From JAFARE01 sp963777285 (GTDB lineage Bacteria; Chloroflexota; Dormibacteria; Aeolococcales; Aeolococcaceae), in NCBI GenBank assembly GCA_963777285.1, contig CAVZPR010000002.1:434001-498000 (forward strand): 64,000 bases of DNA. The letters are read 5' to 3'. The notes beneath the pieces were generated by a model. It was not told where the DNA came from. It saw only the letters and a program-made list of their open reading frames with translations, and ran no database searches. Positions 55,371 through 64,000 of the stretch are shown here, piece by piece; the first letter of the stretch is position 1; every line of letters starts with the position of its first letter. The position numbers and the translations under genes were made by a program.

Positions 55371-56963
55371 CTATACGTTGGCGGCGGGGCGGTAGACACC
55401 GAAGACGTCACGGAGGCAGGCGCAGACCTCCCCGACCGTGGCGCGCACCGACAGCGCGTCGCGCATCAACGGCAGCAGGTTGGCGTCGCCCTCGGCCCCG
55501 CGGCGCAGGGCCGTGAGGCACCGGTCGACGTCGCCCTGCGCGCGCTCGGCGCGCACGCGGCGCACGCGCTGGACCTGCGCTTCTTCGAGGTCCGCACCCA
55601 CACGCAGGATCTCGATCTCGTGCTGCGAGGTCTGTGTGAAGCGGTTGACACCGACGATCACCCGCTGCCCGGATTCGACCCGCTGCTGGTGCCGGTACGC
55701 GGATTCCTGGATCTGCTCTTGATAGAAGCCTTCCTCGATCGCCGCAACGGCGCCGCCGCGCGTGTCGACCTCGTCCATCAGCGCGCGCGCCTCGTCGATG
55801 AGCCGGTGCGTCAAGCTCTCCACCAGGTACGAGCCGCCCATGGGATCGGCCACGTTGGCCGCGCCGGACTCGTGACCGATGATCTGCTGCGTGCGCAGCG
55901 CGATCTCTGCGGCCTGCTGCGAGGGCAGCGCCAGCGCCTCGTCGTAGCTGTTGGTGTGGAGCGACTGCGTGCCGCCGGCGACGGCGGCCAGCGCCTGCAG
56001 CGCCACGCGCACCACGTTGTTGAGCGGCTGCTGCGCCGTCAGCGTGGCGCCGCTGGTCTGCGCGTGAAAGCGGAGCATCTGGCTGCGCGCGCTGCGCGCA
56101 CCGAACCGCTCGCGCATCACCTCCGCCCAGACGGCGCGGGCGGCGCGGAACTTTGCCACCTCTTCGAAGAAGTCGTTGCTCACGTTGAAGAAGAAGCTGA
56201 GGCGGGGCGCGACGTCGTCCACGGCGAGGCCGGCGTCGAGTGCGGCCTGCACGTAGGCGATGCCGTTGCTGATGGTGAAGGCGATCTCCTGCGGCGCCGT
56301 GGCGCCTGCTTCGCGCATGTGGTAGCCGCTGATGCTGATCGTGTTCCAGCGCGGCAACCGCTCTGCGCAGTAGGCGAAGGTGTCGGTCACCAGCCGCATC
56401 GATGGACGGGGCGGGAAGATGTACGTGCCCCGGGCCGCGTATTCCTTGAGGATGTCGTTCTGGATCGTCCCGCCCAGCGACGCCGGCGTGATCCCCTTGT
56501 GCTCTGCTGCCAGCTCGTAGAGGAGCAGCAGCAGCGACGCCGGCGCGTTGATGGTCATCGACGTGGTCACGCGGTCCTGCGGTATGCCCTTGGTCAGCAG
56601 CTCCATGTCGTCGATCGAGTCGATGGCGACACCGACCTTGCCCACCTCGCCGTGTGCCACGGGATCGTCGCTGTCGTATCCCATCTGCGTGGGCAGATCG
56701 AACGCGACCGACAGCCCCGTCTGACCCGCGCGCAGCAGGTAGTGGAAGCGCTCGTTGGTCTGCGCCGCGCTGCCGAAACCTGCGTACTGGCGCATGGTCC
56801 AGAGCCGCTCGCGGTACCCGTCCGCGCGGGCGCCGCGCGCGTACGGAAAGGTTCCCGGCGGCGGCCATTCCTCACCGCCGCCGCCGTAAAAGGGCCGCAG
56901 GGGCAAACCGGACTCCGTCTCGCGTGCCGGCTCGCCGGCGGCGTCGCCGCCGGTCGGGCTCAC
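55371..56963 (-). CDS. mutA: Methylmalonyl-CoA mutase large subunit
   Basis: The 530-residue barrel subunit lacks the B12 domain. Landmarks: YRERLWTMRQY, GQTGLSVAFDLPTQMGYDSDD, ISISGYHMREAGATAPQE, PRLSFFFNVSNDFFEE, LRFHAQTSGATLTAQQPLNN and GGTQSLHTNSYDEALALP. The diagnostic residues are Tyr60 (RQYAGFG) and Arg178 (YAARGTYIF), the methylmalonyl-CoA signature, unlike the paralogue at 36074-37747 (Phe, Gln). It converts (R)-methylmalonyl-CoA to succinyl-CoA. GTG 56963 overlaps the epimerase stop by four bases; the open frame upstream lies inside the epimerase gene. The small B12-binding subunit must be elsewhere. Confidence 0.93.
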   Translation of the reverse strand: MSPTGGDAAGEPARETESGLPLRPFYGGGGEEWPPPGTFPYARGARADGYRERLWTMRQYAGFGSAAQTNERFHYLLRAGQTGLSVAFDLPTQMGYDSDDPVAHGEVGKVGVAIDSIDDMELLTKGIPQDRVTTSMTINAPASLLLLLYELAAEHKGITPASLGGTIQNDILKEYAARGTYIFPPRPSMRLVTDTFAYCAERLPRWNTISISGYHMREAGATAPQEIAFTISNGIAYVQAALDAGLAVDDVAPRLSFFFNVSNDFFEEVAKFRAARAVWAEVMRERFGARSARSQMLRFHAQTSGATLTAQQPLNNVVRVALQALAAVAGGTQSLHTNSYDEALALPSQQAAEIALRTQQIIGHESGAANVADPMGGSYLVESLTHRLIDEARALMDEVDTRGGAVAAIEEGFYQEQIQESAYRHQQRVESGQRVIVGVNRFTQTSQHEIEILRVGADLEEAQVQRVRRVRAERAQGDVDRCLTALRRGAEGDANLLPLMRDALSVRATVGEVCACLRDVFGVYRPAANV

Positions 56964-57391
56964 GGCCGCCGGCTCGCCTCGGGATCCGGCTGGCAGAGCT
57001 CGGTGAGCACGCCGCCCGCGGCCGAGGGGTGGAGGAACGCGACCAGGCGTCCCGCTGCGCCGCGCCGCGGGCATGCGTCGAGGAGCCGGAGTCCGAGGCC
57101 GGCGAAGCTGTCGAGCGACGACTGCACGTCCGCCACGCCGTACGCGACGTGGTGCAGCCCGCCACCGGTGCGCGCCAGGAACTTTGCGATCTTGGAGTCC
57201 GGCGACGTGCTGCCGAGCAGCTCGATGCGCGATTCACCCACCTCGAACATCACCGCCTCGACACCGTCGCTGGCGACCGCCTGGCGGTGCGCCGCGGGGC
57301 GGCCCGTCAGCGTCTCGTAGGCCTTCACCGCGGCCTCCAGGTCGTTGACCGCGATGCCGACGTGATCGATCTTCTCGAACGCCGCTGCCAT
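56960..57391 (-). CDS. mce: Methylmalonyl-CoA epimerase
   Basis: The 143-residue VOC protein has EKIDHVGIAVNDLEAAVKAYETLTG, metal-site His in DHVGIA and GGGLHHVAYGVADV, and the carboxylate in RIELLGSTSPDSKIAKF. The C-terminal LVAFLHPSAAGGVLTELCQP matches the family end (FLHPK...GVLVEL). It epimerises (S)- to (R)-methylmalonyl-CoA. Directly before mutA and coupled to it. ATG 57391 is used; an upstream in-frame ATG at 57418 is possible. Confidence 0.95.
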   Translation of the reverse strand: MAAAFEKIDHVGIAVNDLEAAVKAYETLTGRPAAHRQAVASDGVEAVMFEVGESRIELLGSTSPDSKIAKFLARTGGGLHHVAYGVADVQSSLDSFAGLGLRLLDACPRRGAAGRLVAFLHPSAAGGVLTELCQPDPEASRRP

Positions 57392-57505
57392 TGCCGGCCG
57401 AGTATAGGTACGCGTCATCGCCCCACGCCGCAGCGTCCGCATTTGACGAAGCTGCAACGATCCCCGGTCCGCGGGACCCCCGCGGTGGCGGGTCAATAGC
57501 ATCGG

Positions 57506-58882
57506 GTGGTGCTCGACCGCCGCCTGTTCCTCGGCGCGCTGTTCGTCTTCGTCGCGGCGTACGCGGTGTTCGCGATCGCGCACATCGTGCCCCCCGCGCC
57601 GTACGGCCTGGCCGACGACTGGCGCGTCTTCTACGCCGCGGGCCAGCTCGGTGCGCAGGGCGGCAACGTCTACGACCCGGCGGCGATGCACGTCGCCGAG
57701 CAGGCGGCGCAGCACTACGGCAGGGTGCAGCCGTCGCTCGACGACTTCACCGACCTGCCCGTGGTCGCGATCGTGCTCCGCGCCTTCACGTGGCTGCCGT
57801 ACTGGGTAAGCTTCGCGGTGTTCACCGCGCTCGGCGCCATCGCGTCAGGGATCGCGCTGCACGCGTGGATGCGCCACGCGGGCTGGCGGCCGGCGCCGCT
57901 CTGGCTGGCCGCGGCGTTCTGCAGCTGGATCATGCTGGTCGGGCTGTTCGCGGGACAGTTCGACGCAGTGCTCCTCGCCGCCGCCATCGCCTCGCTCCTG
58001 CTGATGCGCCGCGATCGGCCATGGATCGCCGGGCTGTGCATGGCGGCGGTGCTGCTCAAGCCGCACGTCCTGTGGCCGTTGCCGCTGCTCGTGGTGGCCG
58101 CGTGGTGGCTACCGGATCGCACACGCGCGATCCGGTTCGCGGCGGCGGCCGGGGCTGCGCTGATCGGCGGCGCCGGCGCCGGCTTTCTGCTCCTGCCGCA
58201 CTCGGTATCGTTCTTCTCCCACCTGCTCACGTTCGGCGGCAGGGTCAGCGCGGTGCAGCCCGACCTGTCGGGGATCCCCGGGCTGCTGATCCACCTGCCG
58301 GCCGGTGCAGAGATCGGTGCGGCAACCGCCGTCGCCGGCGCGGCGGCCGTGGCTGTGGTGGCGGCGCTGGCCGCGCGAGGACGCCTGCCCGTCGCCGGTG
58401 GCGGCGTCGGTGGCGACCTGATCCCGCTGGCGGGCTTGGCGCTCTGGCTGGCACTGACCCCGTACGCGCACCCCAACGACGACGTGCTGCTCTTGCCGCT
58501 CCTGGTGCTCCTCGTGGGTCACCGCGGCGCCTGGCTCGACGCCCGCTGGCTTGAGGTGGGGATCATCGGCTCGCTCGCGGCCGGCGCCGCCTTCCTCAGC
58601 AGTGCGCCACTGGGATTCGCGGCGGTGCTCGCCGCCGCCGGCTTGTGGACGTGGCGGCGCCGCGCGCTGCCGGCGGCTGCCGGCGCGGCCATCGCCCTGT
58701 GCGCGCTGGCGCTGCTGCCCACCGTCTGGCCGCTGCACGTCGTGCCGGTGTCGCTCACTCCGATCGCGGTGGCGGTGACCGCGGTCGCGGCGGTGCAGCG
58801 GCTGCGCCAGGGGGACGCCGCGGTCACACAGCGCCGCGACGTTCAGCCCGTGGTGCTCGCGGCCGGGCCTGCCGGCGGCTGA
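57506..58882 (+). CDS. Multi-pass membrane protein, GT87/DUF2029-like mannosyltransferase family
   Basis: The 458-residue protein has about 11 helices. After the first (LFLGALFVFVAAYAVFAIAH), the outer loop ADDWRVFYAAGQLGAQGGNVYDP matches the DUF2029/GT87 signature DxxVYYxAAxxxxxGxxxYDP, which supplies the catalytic Asp. Other family spots are FCSWIMLVGLFAGQFDAVLLA and LLKPHVLWPLPLLVVAAW. Known relatives are polyprenol-phosphate-mannose-dependent transferases. Start GTG 57506, divergent from mce by 114 bp. It interrupts the acyl-CoA gene rows. Confidence 0.82.
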   Translation: MVLDRRLFLGALFVFVAAYAVFAIAHIVPPAPYGLADDWRVFYAAGQLGAQGGNVYDPAAMHVAEQAAQHYGRVQPSLDDFTDLPVVAIVLRAFTWLPYWVSFAVFTALGAIASGIALHAWMRHAGWRPAPLWLAAAFCSWIMLVGLFAGQFDAVLLAAAIASLLLMRRDRPWIAGLCMAAVLLKPHVLWPLPLLVVAAWWLPDRTRAIRFAAAAGAALIGGAGAGFLLLPHSVSFFSHLLTFGGRVSAVQPDLSGIPGLLIHLPAGAEIGAATAVAGAAAVAVVAALAARGRLPVAGGGVGGDLIPLAGLALWLALTPYAHPNDDVLLLPLLVLLVGHRGAWLDARWLEVGIIGSLAAGAAFLSSAPLGFAAVLAAAGLWTWRRRALPAAAGAAIALCALALLPTVWPLHVVPVSLTPIAVAVTAVAAVQRLRQGDAAVTQRRDVQPVVLAAGPAGG

Positions 58883-58886
58883 TCGG

Positions 58887-59783
58887 TCAGCCAGGAAGAG
58901 GCAGAGGGGCCGGCGGGTCGGACTTGTAGTCGTAGAAGCCGCGCCCGCTCTTGCGGCCGAGCCGGCCTTCCGCGACAAGACGCTCGAGGATGCGCACCGT
59001 CGCGTCGTCGCCGTGGTGGCCCTCGCGCATGAGCCGGTCGCGCCGGACGCCCAGCACGACGTCGAGTCCGGAGAAGTCCGCCAGCTGGAAGGGACCCATG
59101 GGCCAGTTCAGCCCGGCGCGCGTCGCGGTGTCGATGTCGGCCACCGACGCGACGCCGTCATCGAGCAGCGTGAAGGCCTCGCGCGAGGCGGCGCCGAGCA
59201 CGCGGTTGACGATGAAGCCGTCGATCTCGCGGTCGACGACGATGGGCGTGCGTCCGATTCGGCGGCTCCACTCCACGGCGCGGTGCATCGTCTCGTCTGA
59301 CGTCTGCGGACCGCGCACCACCTCGCACACGTCGAGGACGAGCACCGGATGGAAGAAGTGCATGTTGCAGCAGCGGTCGGGGCGCTGCGTGGCGGTCGCC
59401 AGGCGGGAGGCCACGATGTTGCTCGAATTGGTGGCGATGCCCGCCTCCGCAGGCAGGCTCTTGTCGAGCTGCGCGAAGACGTCGCGTTTCGCCGCCTCGT
59501 CCTCGACCACCGCTTCGATCGCCCACGCTGAGCCCGCGGCCGCGGCGTGCAGGTCGCCGCTGGTGGTCACGCGCGCGCCGGCGTCAGCAGCCTCAGCCGG
59601 TTGCAGCTTGCCCTTGGACACGCGGCCTTCCAGCCATCGCGCGTTCGCGTCCGCGGCGCGCTGCAGCTGAGCGTCACTCAGGTCGACGAGCGCGACGTCG
59701 ACGCGGTGCAGGGCCGCCTGCATGGCGATCTGACCGCCCATGGTGCCGGCGCCGACAACCAAGAGCCGTCCTTCGACCGTCAT
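58887..59783 (-). CDS. 3-hydroxyacyl-CoA dehydrogenase
   Basis: The 298-residue NAD enzyme has LLVVGAGTMGGQIAMQAALH, the Asp acceptor of NAD ribose (VDLSDAQ), EAVVEDEAAKRDVFAQLD, TNSSNIVASRLA, the catalytic His in NMHFFHPVLVLDVCEVVRG, and DGFIVNRVLGAASREAF with the C-terminal RKSGRGFYDY. It oxidises 3-hydroxyacyl-CoA to the keto-acyl-CoA for thiolase; 3-hydroxybutyryl-CoA is a common substrate. ATG 59783 follows the SCP2 gene by 19 bp. It is a single-domain, not FadB-type, enzyme. Confidence 0.94.
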   Translation of the reverse strand: MTVEGRLLVVGAGTMGGQIAMQAALHRVDVALVDLSDAQLQRAADANARWLEGRVSKGKLQPAEAADAGARVTTSGDLHAAAAGSAWAIEAVVEDEAAKRDVFAQLDKSLPAEAGIATNSSNIVASRLATATQRPDRCCNMHFFHPVLVLDVCEVVRGPQTSDETMHRAVEWSRRIGRTPIVVDREIDGFIVNRVLGAASREAFTLLDDGVASVADIDTATRAGLNWPMGPFQLADFSGLDVVLGVRRDRLMREGHHGDDATVRILERLVAEGRLGRKSGRGFYDYKSDPPAPLPLPG

Positions 59784-59802
59784 CGGCTGAAACTGAGGCG
59801 CG

Positions 59803-60237
59803 TCAGCTCTCGTCGGGCCAGCGCACCTGCACCCGGGTGGTGCATTCGGTGAGCTCCTGCGAGGCCTTCGTGTAGCGGACGATGGTGGGGAAGTTGCCGC
59901 GCAGCTTGAGCTGGCCGAGCATGATCCCCTTGGTGGCGTCGAGCTGCTTGGTCGCCACCTTCTTCCAGCGCGAGTACGAGCCGGTGATGACGAAGTCCGC
60001 CTTCTCGGCATCGGCGCGGCTCACGATCTTCACGTCGCGCGCTTCGCCGTGCCACAGGTCGAGAAATATGCCCATGTCGTCGGGGACGTTCTTGTCGGGC
60101 TCCGCGAGGATCACCAGGCCGACGCTGCCCTCCCAGCCTGCCGCCGCCTGCTTGTACACCGCCGACTTGTTGATCTCGTCCTTGAACGCCTGCGCCCACT
60201 CCGGGCTGTACGCCTCGTACACGATCGCCTCTGCCAC
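59803..60237 (-). CDS. SCP2 sterol-carrier-like protein
   Basis: The 144-residue protein matches the SCP2 fold: an N-terminal helix (SPEWAQAFKDEINKSAVYKQ), VGLVILAEPDKNVPDD, FLDLWHGEARDVKIV, DFVITGSYSRWKKVATKQLD and GIMLGQLKLRGNFPTIVRY, where KLRGN is typical of the family. It would bind acyl-CoA or a hydrophobic ligand in the cytoplasm. GTG 60237 has a very good AGGAGGAG ribosome site. It sits between the DUF4328 gene and hydroxyacyl-CoA dehydrogenase on one strand. Confidence 0.85.
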   Translation of the reverse strand: MAEAIVYEAYSPEWAQAFKDEINKSAVYKQAAAGWEGSVGLVILAEPDKNVPDDMGIFLDLWHGEARDVKIVSRADAEKADFVITGSYSRWKKVATKQLDATKGIMLGQLKLRGNFPTIVRYTKASQELTECTTRVQVRWPDES

Positions 60238-60248
60238 GCCGTCTCCTC

Positions 60249-61082
60249 CTAGCTGAACGCGGAGCCGCCACCCGCCACATCCAAGTGTGCGACGCCGGTG
60301 GCCGCGTCCGCCAGCGCGGCGGGCGGTGGCGGCAGCGAGGGGGGCGGCGCGGGCAACGAACGCTCGATGGCAGCGTGACGAAGCTCCTGCCGTCCCTTCA
60401 ACCCGAGAATGAGCGTCACCGCGAGCACCGCCGCCACCATGTGCAGCGCAAGTGCGACGATGAGTATCGTCGCCTGCGACTGCAGCGCGCCCAGCGGATC
60501 TGCCGCCGAGCTCGACCCGCTTCCGCTCACCTGGGCGACCACCGTCGCCAGGTTCCCGGCCACCCACAGCAGCCACCACGCTGTGATGTACAGCGGCATG
60601 CGAATCGCGATGCGGGAGGCGCGATAGGACTTGGGCGGGGAGGCTGCCGTGCGCCATGCCTCACGCACAGCCTGCAACGGCATCACGAGGTTCGCGAAGG
60701 GGATGAACCAGCAGCCGACCGCCAGGCGCGGCGAGAAGGAGAGCTCGTAGGCCGACTCCCGATTGTTCGCCACCACGCGGTGGAACCACACGAGGAAGGT
60801 GATCCCGGTAAGCAGAAACGCACCCAGCTCGGACCACGCCGCCGTGCGCACGAGGTTGTCACTGAACGTCAGGTCCTGCAGGGAAGGCAACGTCCCGCCG
60901 CGGATCTCCGCGATCAGGCCCAGGCGAATGACGTTGGCCACGATCAGCAGGGCGCCGGTCACTCCCCACAGGGCGAACGACGCAAGCACAATACGCGTGC
61001 GACCACCAAGGCTCCGATATCCCGACTGAGCGTCGGCGTGCACGTTCACGTAGGGATCGGGCTGCCACGAACCGGTGCTCAT
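60249..61082 (-). CDS. DUF4328 family membrane protein
   Basis: The 277-residue protein has a soluble N-terminus and four hydrophobic segments. The block FLVWFHRVVANNRES followed by LAVGCWFIPFANLVMPLQAVREAW is the DUF4328 signature (F..W..R...N, G.WF.P..NL..P.....E.W). The C-terminal part is Pro/Ala-rich. Function is unknown. It is 11 bp upstream of the SCP2 gene and probably cotranscribed; 50 bp separate it from etfD. Confidence 0.82.
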   Translation of the reverse strand: MSTGSWQPDPYVNVHADAQSGYRSLGGRTRIVLASFALWGVTGALLIVANVIRLGLIAEIRGGTLPSLQDLTFSDNLVRTAAWSELGAFLLTGITFLVWFHRVVANNRESAYELSFSPRLAVGCWFIPFANLVMPLQAVREAWRTAASPPKSYRASRIAIRMPLYITAWWLLWVAGNLATVVAQVSGSGSSSAADPLGALQSQATILIVALALHMVAAVLAVTLILGLKGRQELRHAAIERSLPAPPPSLPPPPAALADAATGVAHLDVAGGGSAFS

Positions 61083-61132
61083 CGAACTGCGCCTCCCGCG
61101 GCGGGCCTAGTTTCCGCCTGACCTGGCGAATT

Positions 61133-63349
61133 CTAACCCCGCTTGGCCGGTTCGGCCAGCGATCGCGCGACATACACGGCGACGTCGTCGACTGCGAGAC
61201 GATCCCCGAGCTGCTGCGCCGCGATGCCCTCGTCGAACATGGCCAGGCAGAAGGGACACGCGGTCGCCACCTTGCTCGCCTGCGTGTCGGCGGCCTGCTG
61301 CACGCGGCGGTGGTTCACCCGGGGCTGCCCCTCCTCCATCCACATGCGGCCACCACCGGCGCCGCAGCACATGCCTTCGTTGCGGTTGCGTGCCATCTCC
61401 ACCACGCGGAGCCCCGGTATGCGTTCCAGGATCTCGCGAGGCGGGGCGAAGATGTCGTTCCAGCGGCCGATGTAGCAGGAGTCGTGGTACGTGATCGTTT
61501 CGCGCTGCTGCTTCGATTCATCGAGAGTGATGCGGCCCTCTTTGAGCAGCCGCTCGATCAGCTGCGTGTGGTGCGTCACCTCATAGCGGCCGCCGAAGTC
61601 GGGGTATTCGTTGGCGAAGGTGTTGAAGCAGTGCGGGCACGACGCGATGATCTTGCGCACGCTGTGCTGCTCGAGAACTTTCACGTTCTCCTTGGCGCGC
61701 TCCTGAAAGAGATACTCATTGCCGATGCGGCGCGCCGGATCTCCGGTGCACCGCTCCTCCGTGCCCAGGATGGCGAAGTCGACACCGGCGGCCTGCATGA
61801 TCTTCACCAGGGCGGTGGCGATCGTCTTGGCACGGTCGTCGAAGGAAGCGGCGCACCCCACCCAGTACAGGTATTCCGCATCCGGCTTGTCCGCGGCGAA
61901 CTGCACCCCGAGGTCCGCCGCCCAGTCGGCTCGTAATTGGTGGGAGAGCCCGTACGGGTTGGCCACGCTCTCGATGTTGCGCAGCGCGGTCTCTGCCTGC
62001 CGCGGCAGCCGCAACTCGTCGAGGACCAGGTGACGCCGCATGTCGAGGATCTTGGGAACGTGCTCGATGAGCACCGGGCACTGGTCCATGCACGCGCCGC
62101 ACATGGTGCACGCCCAGAGCGTCTCGTCGAGGATGGTGCCGCCGAAGAGCGGTCGCTCGCCGCCGTTGCTCTCCACGGCTGCGGCCACCGCGTCGGGGCT
62201 GATCCACGACGGCTGGAAGTCGCCGGGCAGGCGCTCCAGCGCGCCAGGATGGTGATCACCCGTGGCCCACATGGTCGCACCGGCCGCCTGCGCGGCCCGC
62301 TCGCCACCAGCGTCGGGCTCCGCCGGCGCCGCGCTCTGCGCCACGTGGGCGGCGTGCTGCGTCGCCCCGTAGCCCCCGGCGAGGTTCTCGTAGGCGTGGT
62401 CGCGCAGGTCGGTGATCAGCGTTTTCGGCGAGAGCGGCTTGCCCGTGTTGTACGCGGGGCAGTGTGTCTGGCAGCGCCCGCACTCCGTGCACGTGTACAG
62501 GTCGAGCATGTCCTTCCACGAGAAGTGCTCCATCGCGGCGGCGCCAAAGTGCTGATCAGCCTCTCTCTCGGCGTTCATCACGGCTTCGATGTCGAGGGTG
62601 CGTGCGGCGCCCTTGGGCCGCTCGTTCCTGAAGATGACGTTGGGTACCGCGGTGACGATGTGCAGATGCTTGCTGTACCCCAGGTACACGAGGAAGCCGA
62701 ACACCAGGCTGAGGTGCAGCCAGAAGAAGATCCCGTGCAGCACGACGAGCGCTTCGCTGCCCGCACCCAGCGGGCGGAACACCGCGGCGATCGCCGACGC
62801 CACGGGACGCCACTGCGCCAGCGCCTCGGGCGCGCCCTCGGCGATGCGTGTCGCGTAGTTCAGCTCCATGCACAGCAGCAGGCCGCCGATCCAGGCCAGG
62901 ATGATGATCGCGTCAGCCCTATGGCTGCCGCGAAAGCGCGACGGGTTAACCAGGAGGCGGTTGACCAGCGCCATCACGATGCCGCACTCGACCAAGAGGA
63001 AGAAGAGGTCTTGCAGGAAGGCGATGGCGCCGCTTCCGGGAAGCAGCTGGAACTGGAATCCCACGTACACCGCTTCGACGATGCCCTGCGCGATCGCCGT
63101 CAGCAGGACGACGAATCCCCAGAAGATGAGCGCGTGCAGCACGCCGGAGAACGGCCAGCGCAGCAGCCTGCCCTGGGCCAGCACATACACGACGAACGCG
63201 CCGGCGCGCTGCAGAGGGTGATCAGTGCGCGAGTCGCGCCGCGTGGAGCGGCGCATCAGACCGAGCAGCTGCGACCAGCGCCGCCCGGTTGTCGCGATCG
63301 ATGTCCCCGCCAGGAGCGCGAGCGCGATCGGGCTGATGATCGCCGTCAT
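61133..63349 (-). CDS. etfD: EtfD-like membrane iron-sulfur oxidoreductase (NarI-like + HdrD-like)
   Basis: The 738-residue protein has an N-terminal membrane domain of about six helices with His residues suited to heme b (HALIFWGFVVLLTAIAQGI, VLHGIFFWLHLSLVFGFL). It is followed by two ferredoxin-type 4Fe-4S motifs, CTECGRCQTHCP and CTMCGACMDQCP, and two CCG domains (VGCAASFDD...CPHCFNTF and YHDSCYIGRWND...MCCGAGGGRMWME...ACPFCLAMF). This layout matches EtfD, the proposed route from electron-transfer flavoprotein to quinone in beta-oxidation. The surrounding acyl-CoA genes fit. It lies 10 bp after enoyl-CoA hydratase on the same strand. Confidence 0.88.
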   Translation of the reverse strand: MTAIISPIALALLAGTSIATTGRRWSQLLGLMRRSTRRDSRTDHPLQRAGAFVVYVLAQGRLLRWPFSGVLHALIFWGFVVLLTAIAQGIVEAVYVGFQFQLLPGSGAIAFLQDLFFLLVECGIVMALVNRLLVNPSRFRGSHRADAIIILAWIGGLLLCMELNYATRIAEGAPEALAQWRPVASAIAAVFRPLGAGSEALVVLHGIFFWLHLSLVFGFLVYLGYSKHLHIVTAVPNVIFRNERPKGAARTLDIEAVMNAEREADQHFGAAAMEHFSWKDMLDLYTCTECGRCQTHCPAYNTGKPLSPKTLITDLRDHAYENLAGGYGATQHAAHVAQSAAPAEPDAGGERAAQAAGATMWATGDHHPGALERLPGDFQPSWISPDAVAAAVESNGGERPLFGGTILDETLWACTMCGACMDQCPVLIEHVPKILDMRRHLVLDELRLPRQAETALRNIESVANPYGLSHQLRADWAADLGVQFAADKPDAEYLYWVGCAASFDDRAKTIATALVKIMQAAGVDFAILGTEERCTGDPARRIGNEYLFQERAKENVKVLEQHSVRKIIASCPHCFNTFANEYPDFGGRYEVTHHTQLIERLLKEGRITLDESKQQRETITYHDSCYIGRWNDIFAPPREILERIPGLRVVEMARNRNEGMCCGAGGGRMWMEEGQPRVNHRRVQQAADTQASKVATACPFCLAMFDEGIAAQQLGDRLAVDDVAVYVARSLAEPAKRG

Positions 63350-63359
63350 GGAGCGACGC

Positions 63360-64000
63360 TCACCGGCCTTTCCACTCCGGGGCGCGCTTCTGTAGGAACG
63401 CCGTGATGCCCTCGGCGGCGTCCTCCGTGGAGAACAGCCCCGTGAACTCGCGCTGCTCGATCTTCAACGCCGCGTCGATGGGCAGCGCCGCGCCTTCGAG
63501 CATCGCCCGCTTGGTCGCAGCGAGGGCGAGCGGCGCACGCGACGCGAGCATCTCCGCCCAGCGTCGCGCTGCTTGCGGCAGCTCGTCTGGATCCACGAGC
63601 TCGCTGACCAGCCCCAGCTGGAGCGCGCGCTCGGCGTCGATCGGCTCGCCGGTGAGCAGCAGCTCGGCGGCGCGCGCCCTGCCCAGCAGCCGCGGCAGCC
63701 GCTGCGTCCCGCCCCAGCCCGGGATGATGCCCAGCTTGATCTCCGGCTGGCCGAAGCGAGCCGTGCGCGACGCGATGCGCACGTCGCACGCCAGCGTCAG
63801 CTCGCAGCCGCCGCCGAATGCGATGCCGTTGACCGCGGCGATGATCGGCAGGCGCGACCGTTCGAAACGCAGCGTGAGGTCGAGCGCGCCACCCAGCCCT
63901 TCGGCGCCGCCACCGAACTCGGTGACGTCGGCTCCCGCGGAGAAGAACTTTGGCCCGCCGCCGGTGATGACCAGCGCGCGGCAGCCGCTGTCGGCCTCAG
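63360..64000 (-). CDS. Enoyl-CoA hydratase/isomerase family protein (partial)
   Basis: The visible 213 residues cover most of a crotonase-fold protein whose N-terminus is beyond the right edge. ALVITGGGPKFFSAGADVTEFGGG holds the oxyanion-hole FSAGAD motif, and AVNGIAFGGGCELTLACDVRIAS holds the second (GGGCEL) with Glu. FGQPEIKLGIIPGWGGTQRLPRLLG supplies the second catalytic Glu position, and the protein ends AFLQKRAPEWKGR. It hydrates trans-2-enoyl-CoA to 3-hydroxyacyl-CoA, the step before the dehydrogenase at 58887. First gene of the etfD row in this window. Confidence 0.93.
   Translation of the reverse strand, partial: EADSGCRALVITGGGPKFFSAGADVTEFGGGAEGLGGALDLTLRFERSRLPIIAAVNGIAFGGGCELTLACDVRIASRTARFGQPEIKLGIIPGWGGTQRLPRLLGRARAAELLLTGEPIDAERALQLGLVSELVDPDELPQAARRWAEMLASRAPLALAATKRAMLEGAALPIDAALKIEQREFTGLFSTEDAAEGITAFLQKRAPEWKGR

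Overview
The window is very GC-rich DNA, roughly 70% by eye, with frequent GTG starts, tightly overlapping genes (ATGA, GTGA and TGATG junctions) and coding density above 90%. LytR-CpsA-Psr wall-assembly proteins, a PPi-type phosphofructokinase, a PyrR-controlled pyrimidine operon with a PyrD-PyrK pair, and an EtfD-like membrane Fe-S protein suggest a monoderm-like high-GC bacterium, perhaps Actinobacteria, Chloroflexota or a related soil phylum. This is inference; no rRNA is present to settle it.

Layout. 1-6.6 kb: surface polysaccharide genes (nucleotide-sugar dehydrogenase, two tandem paralogous multi-pass membrane proteins, rmlC-rmlB-rmlD for dTDP-rhamnose). 6.6-20 kb: mixed housekeeping and envelope genes (rhodanese, glutamate dehydrogenase, flippase-like protein, a frameshifted GT-C mannosyltransferase, M16 protease, adenosylhomocysteinase, GT4, methyltransferase, membrane GT2, a bipolar histone-H1-like protein, PlsC) ending in tRNA-Lys. 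20-26 kb: a less compact accessory stretch with YciI-like genes or remnants, an oxidoreductase, a large secreted S53 peptidase and a deleted dihydrofolate-reductase-like remnant. 26-35 kb: pyrB-pyrR-pyrC-carAB-pyrK-pyrD on the minus strand, with carA and carB fused in one reading frame and a PyrR-type leader before pyrB. 35-44 kb: acyl-CoA mutase plus MeaB chaperone, two LCP genes, a membrane-anchored beta-propeller and phosphofructokinase. 44.7-64 kb: acyl-CoA catabolism, with three acyl-CoA dehydrogenases, thiolase, hydroxyacyl-CoA dehydrogenase, enoyl-CoA hydratase, SCP2 protein, EtfD, and the propionate route (carboxyltransferase subunit, methylmalonyl-CoA epimerase, methylmalonyl-CoA mutase) leading to succinyl-CoA synthetase.

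How the parts fit: fatty or branched acyl-CoAs are oxidised by the dehydrogenases, electrons probably leave through ETF to EtfD and quinone, thiolase releases acetyl-CoA, and propionyl-CoA is carboxylated, epimerised and rearranged to succinyl-CoA. The biotin carboxylase subunit, the B12-binding mutase subunits and ETF itself are not in the window.

Most notable: (i) two ~142-bp copies of a structured repeat, both in gaps between convergent genes, whose differences include two changes that preserve base pairing; (ii) a three-strand switch in the pyr leader that could couple PyrR binding to ribosome-site access; (iii) the CarA-CarB fusion through a 39-bp tandem-repeat linker; (iv) the acidic/SH3-like/Lys-Ala-Pro histone-like protein.
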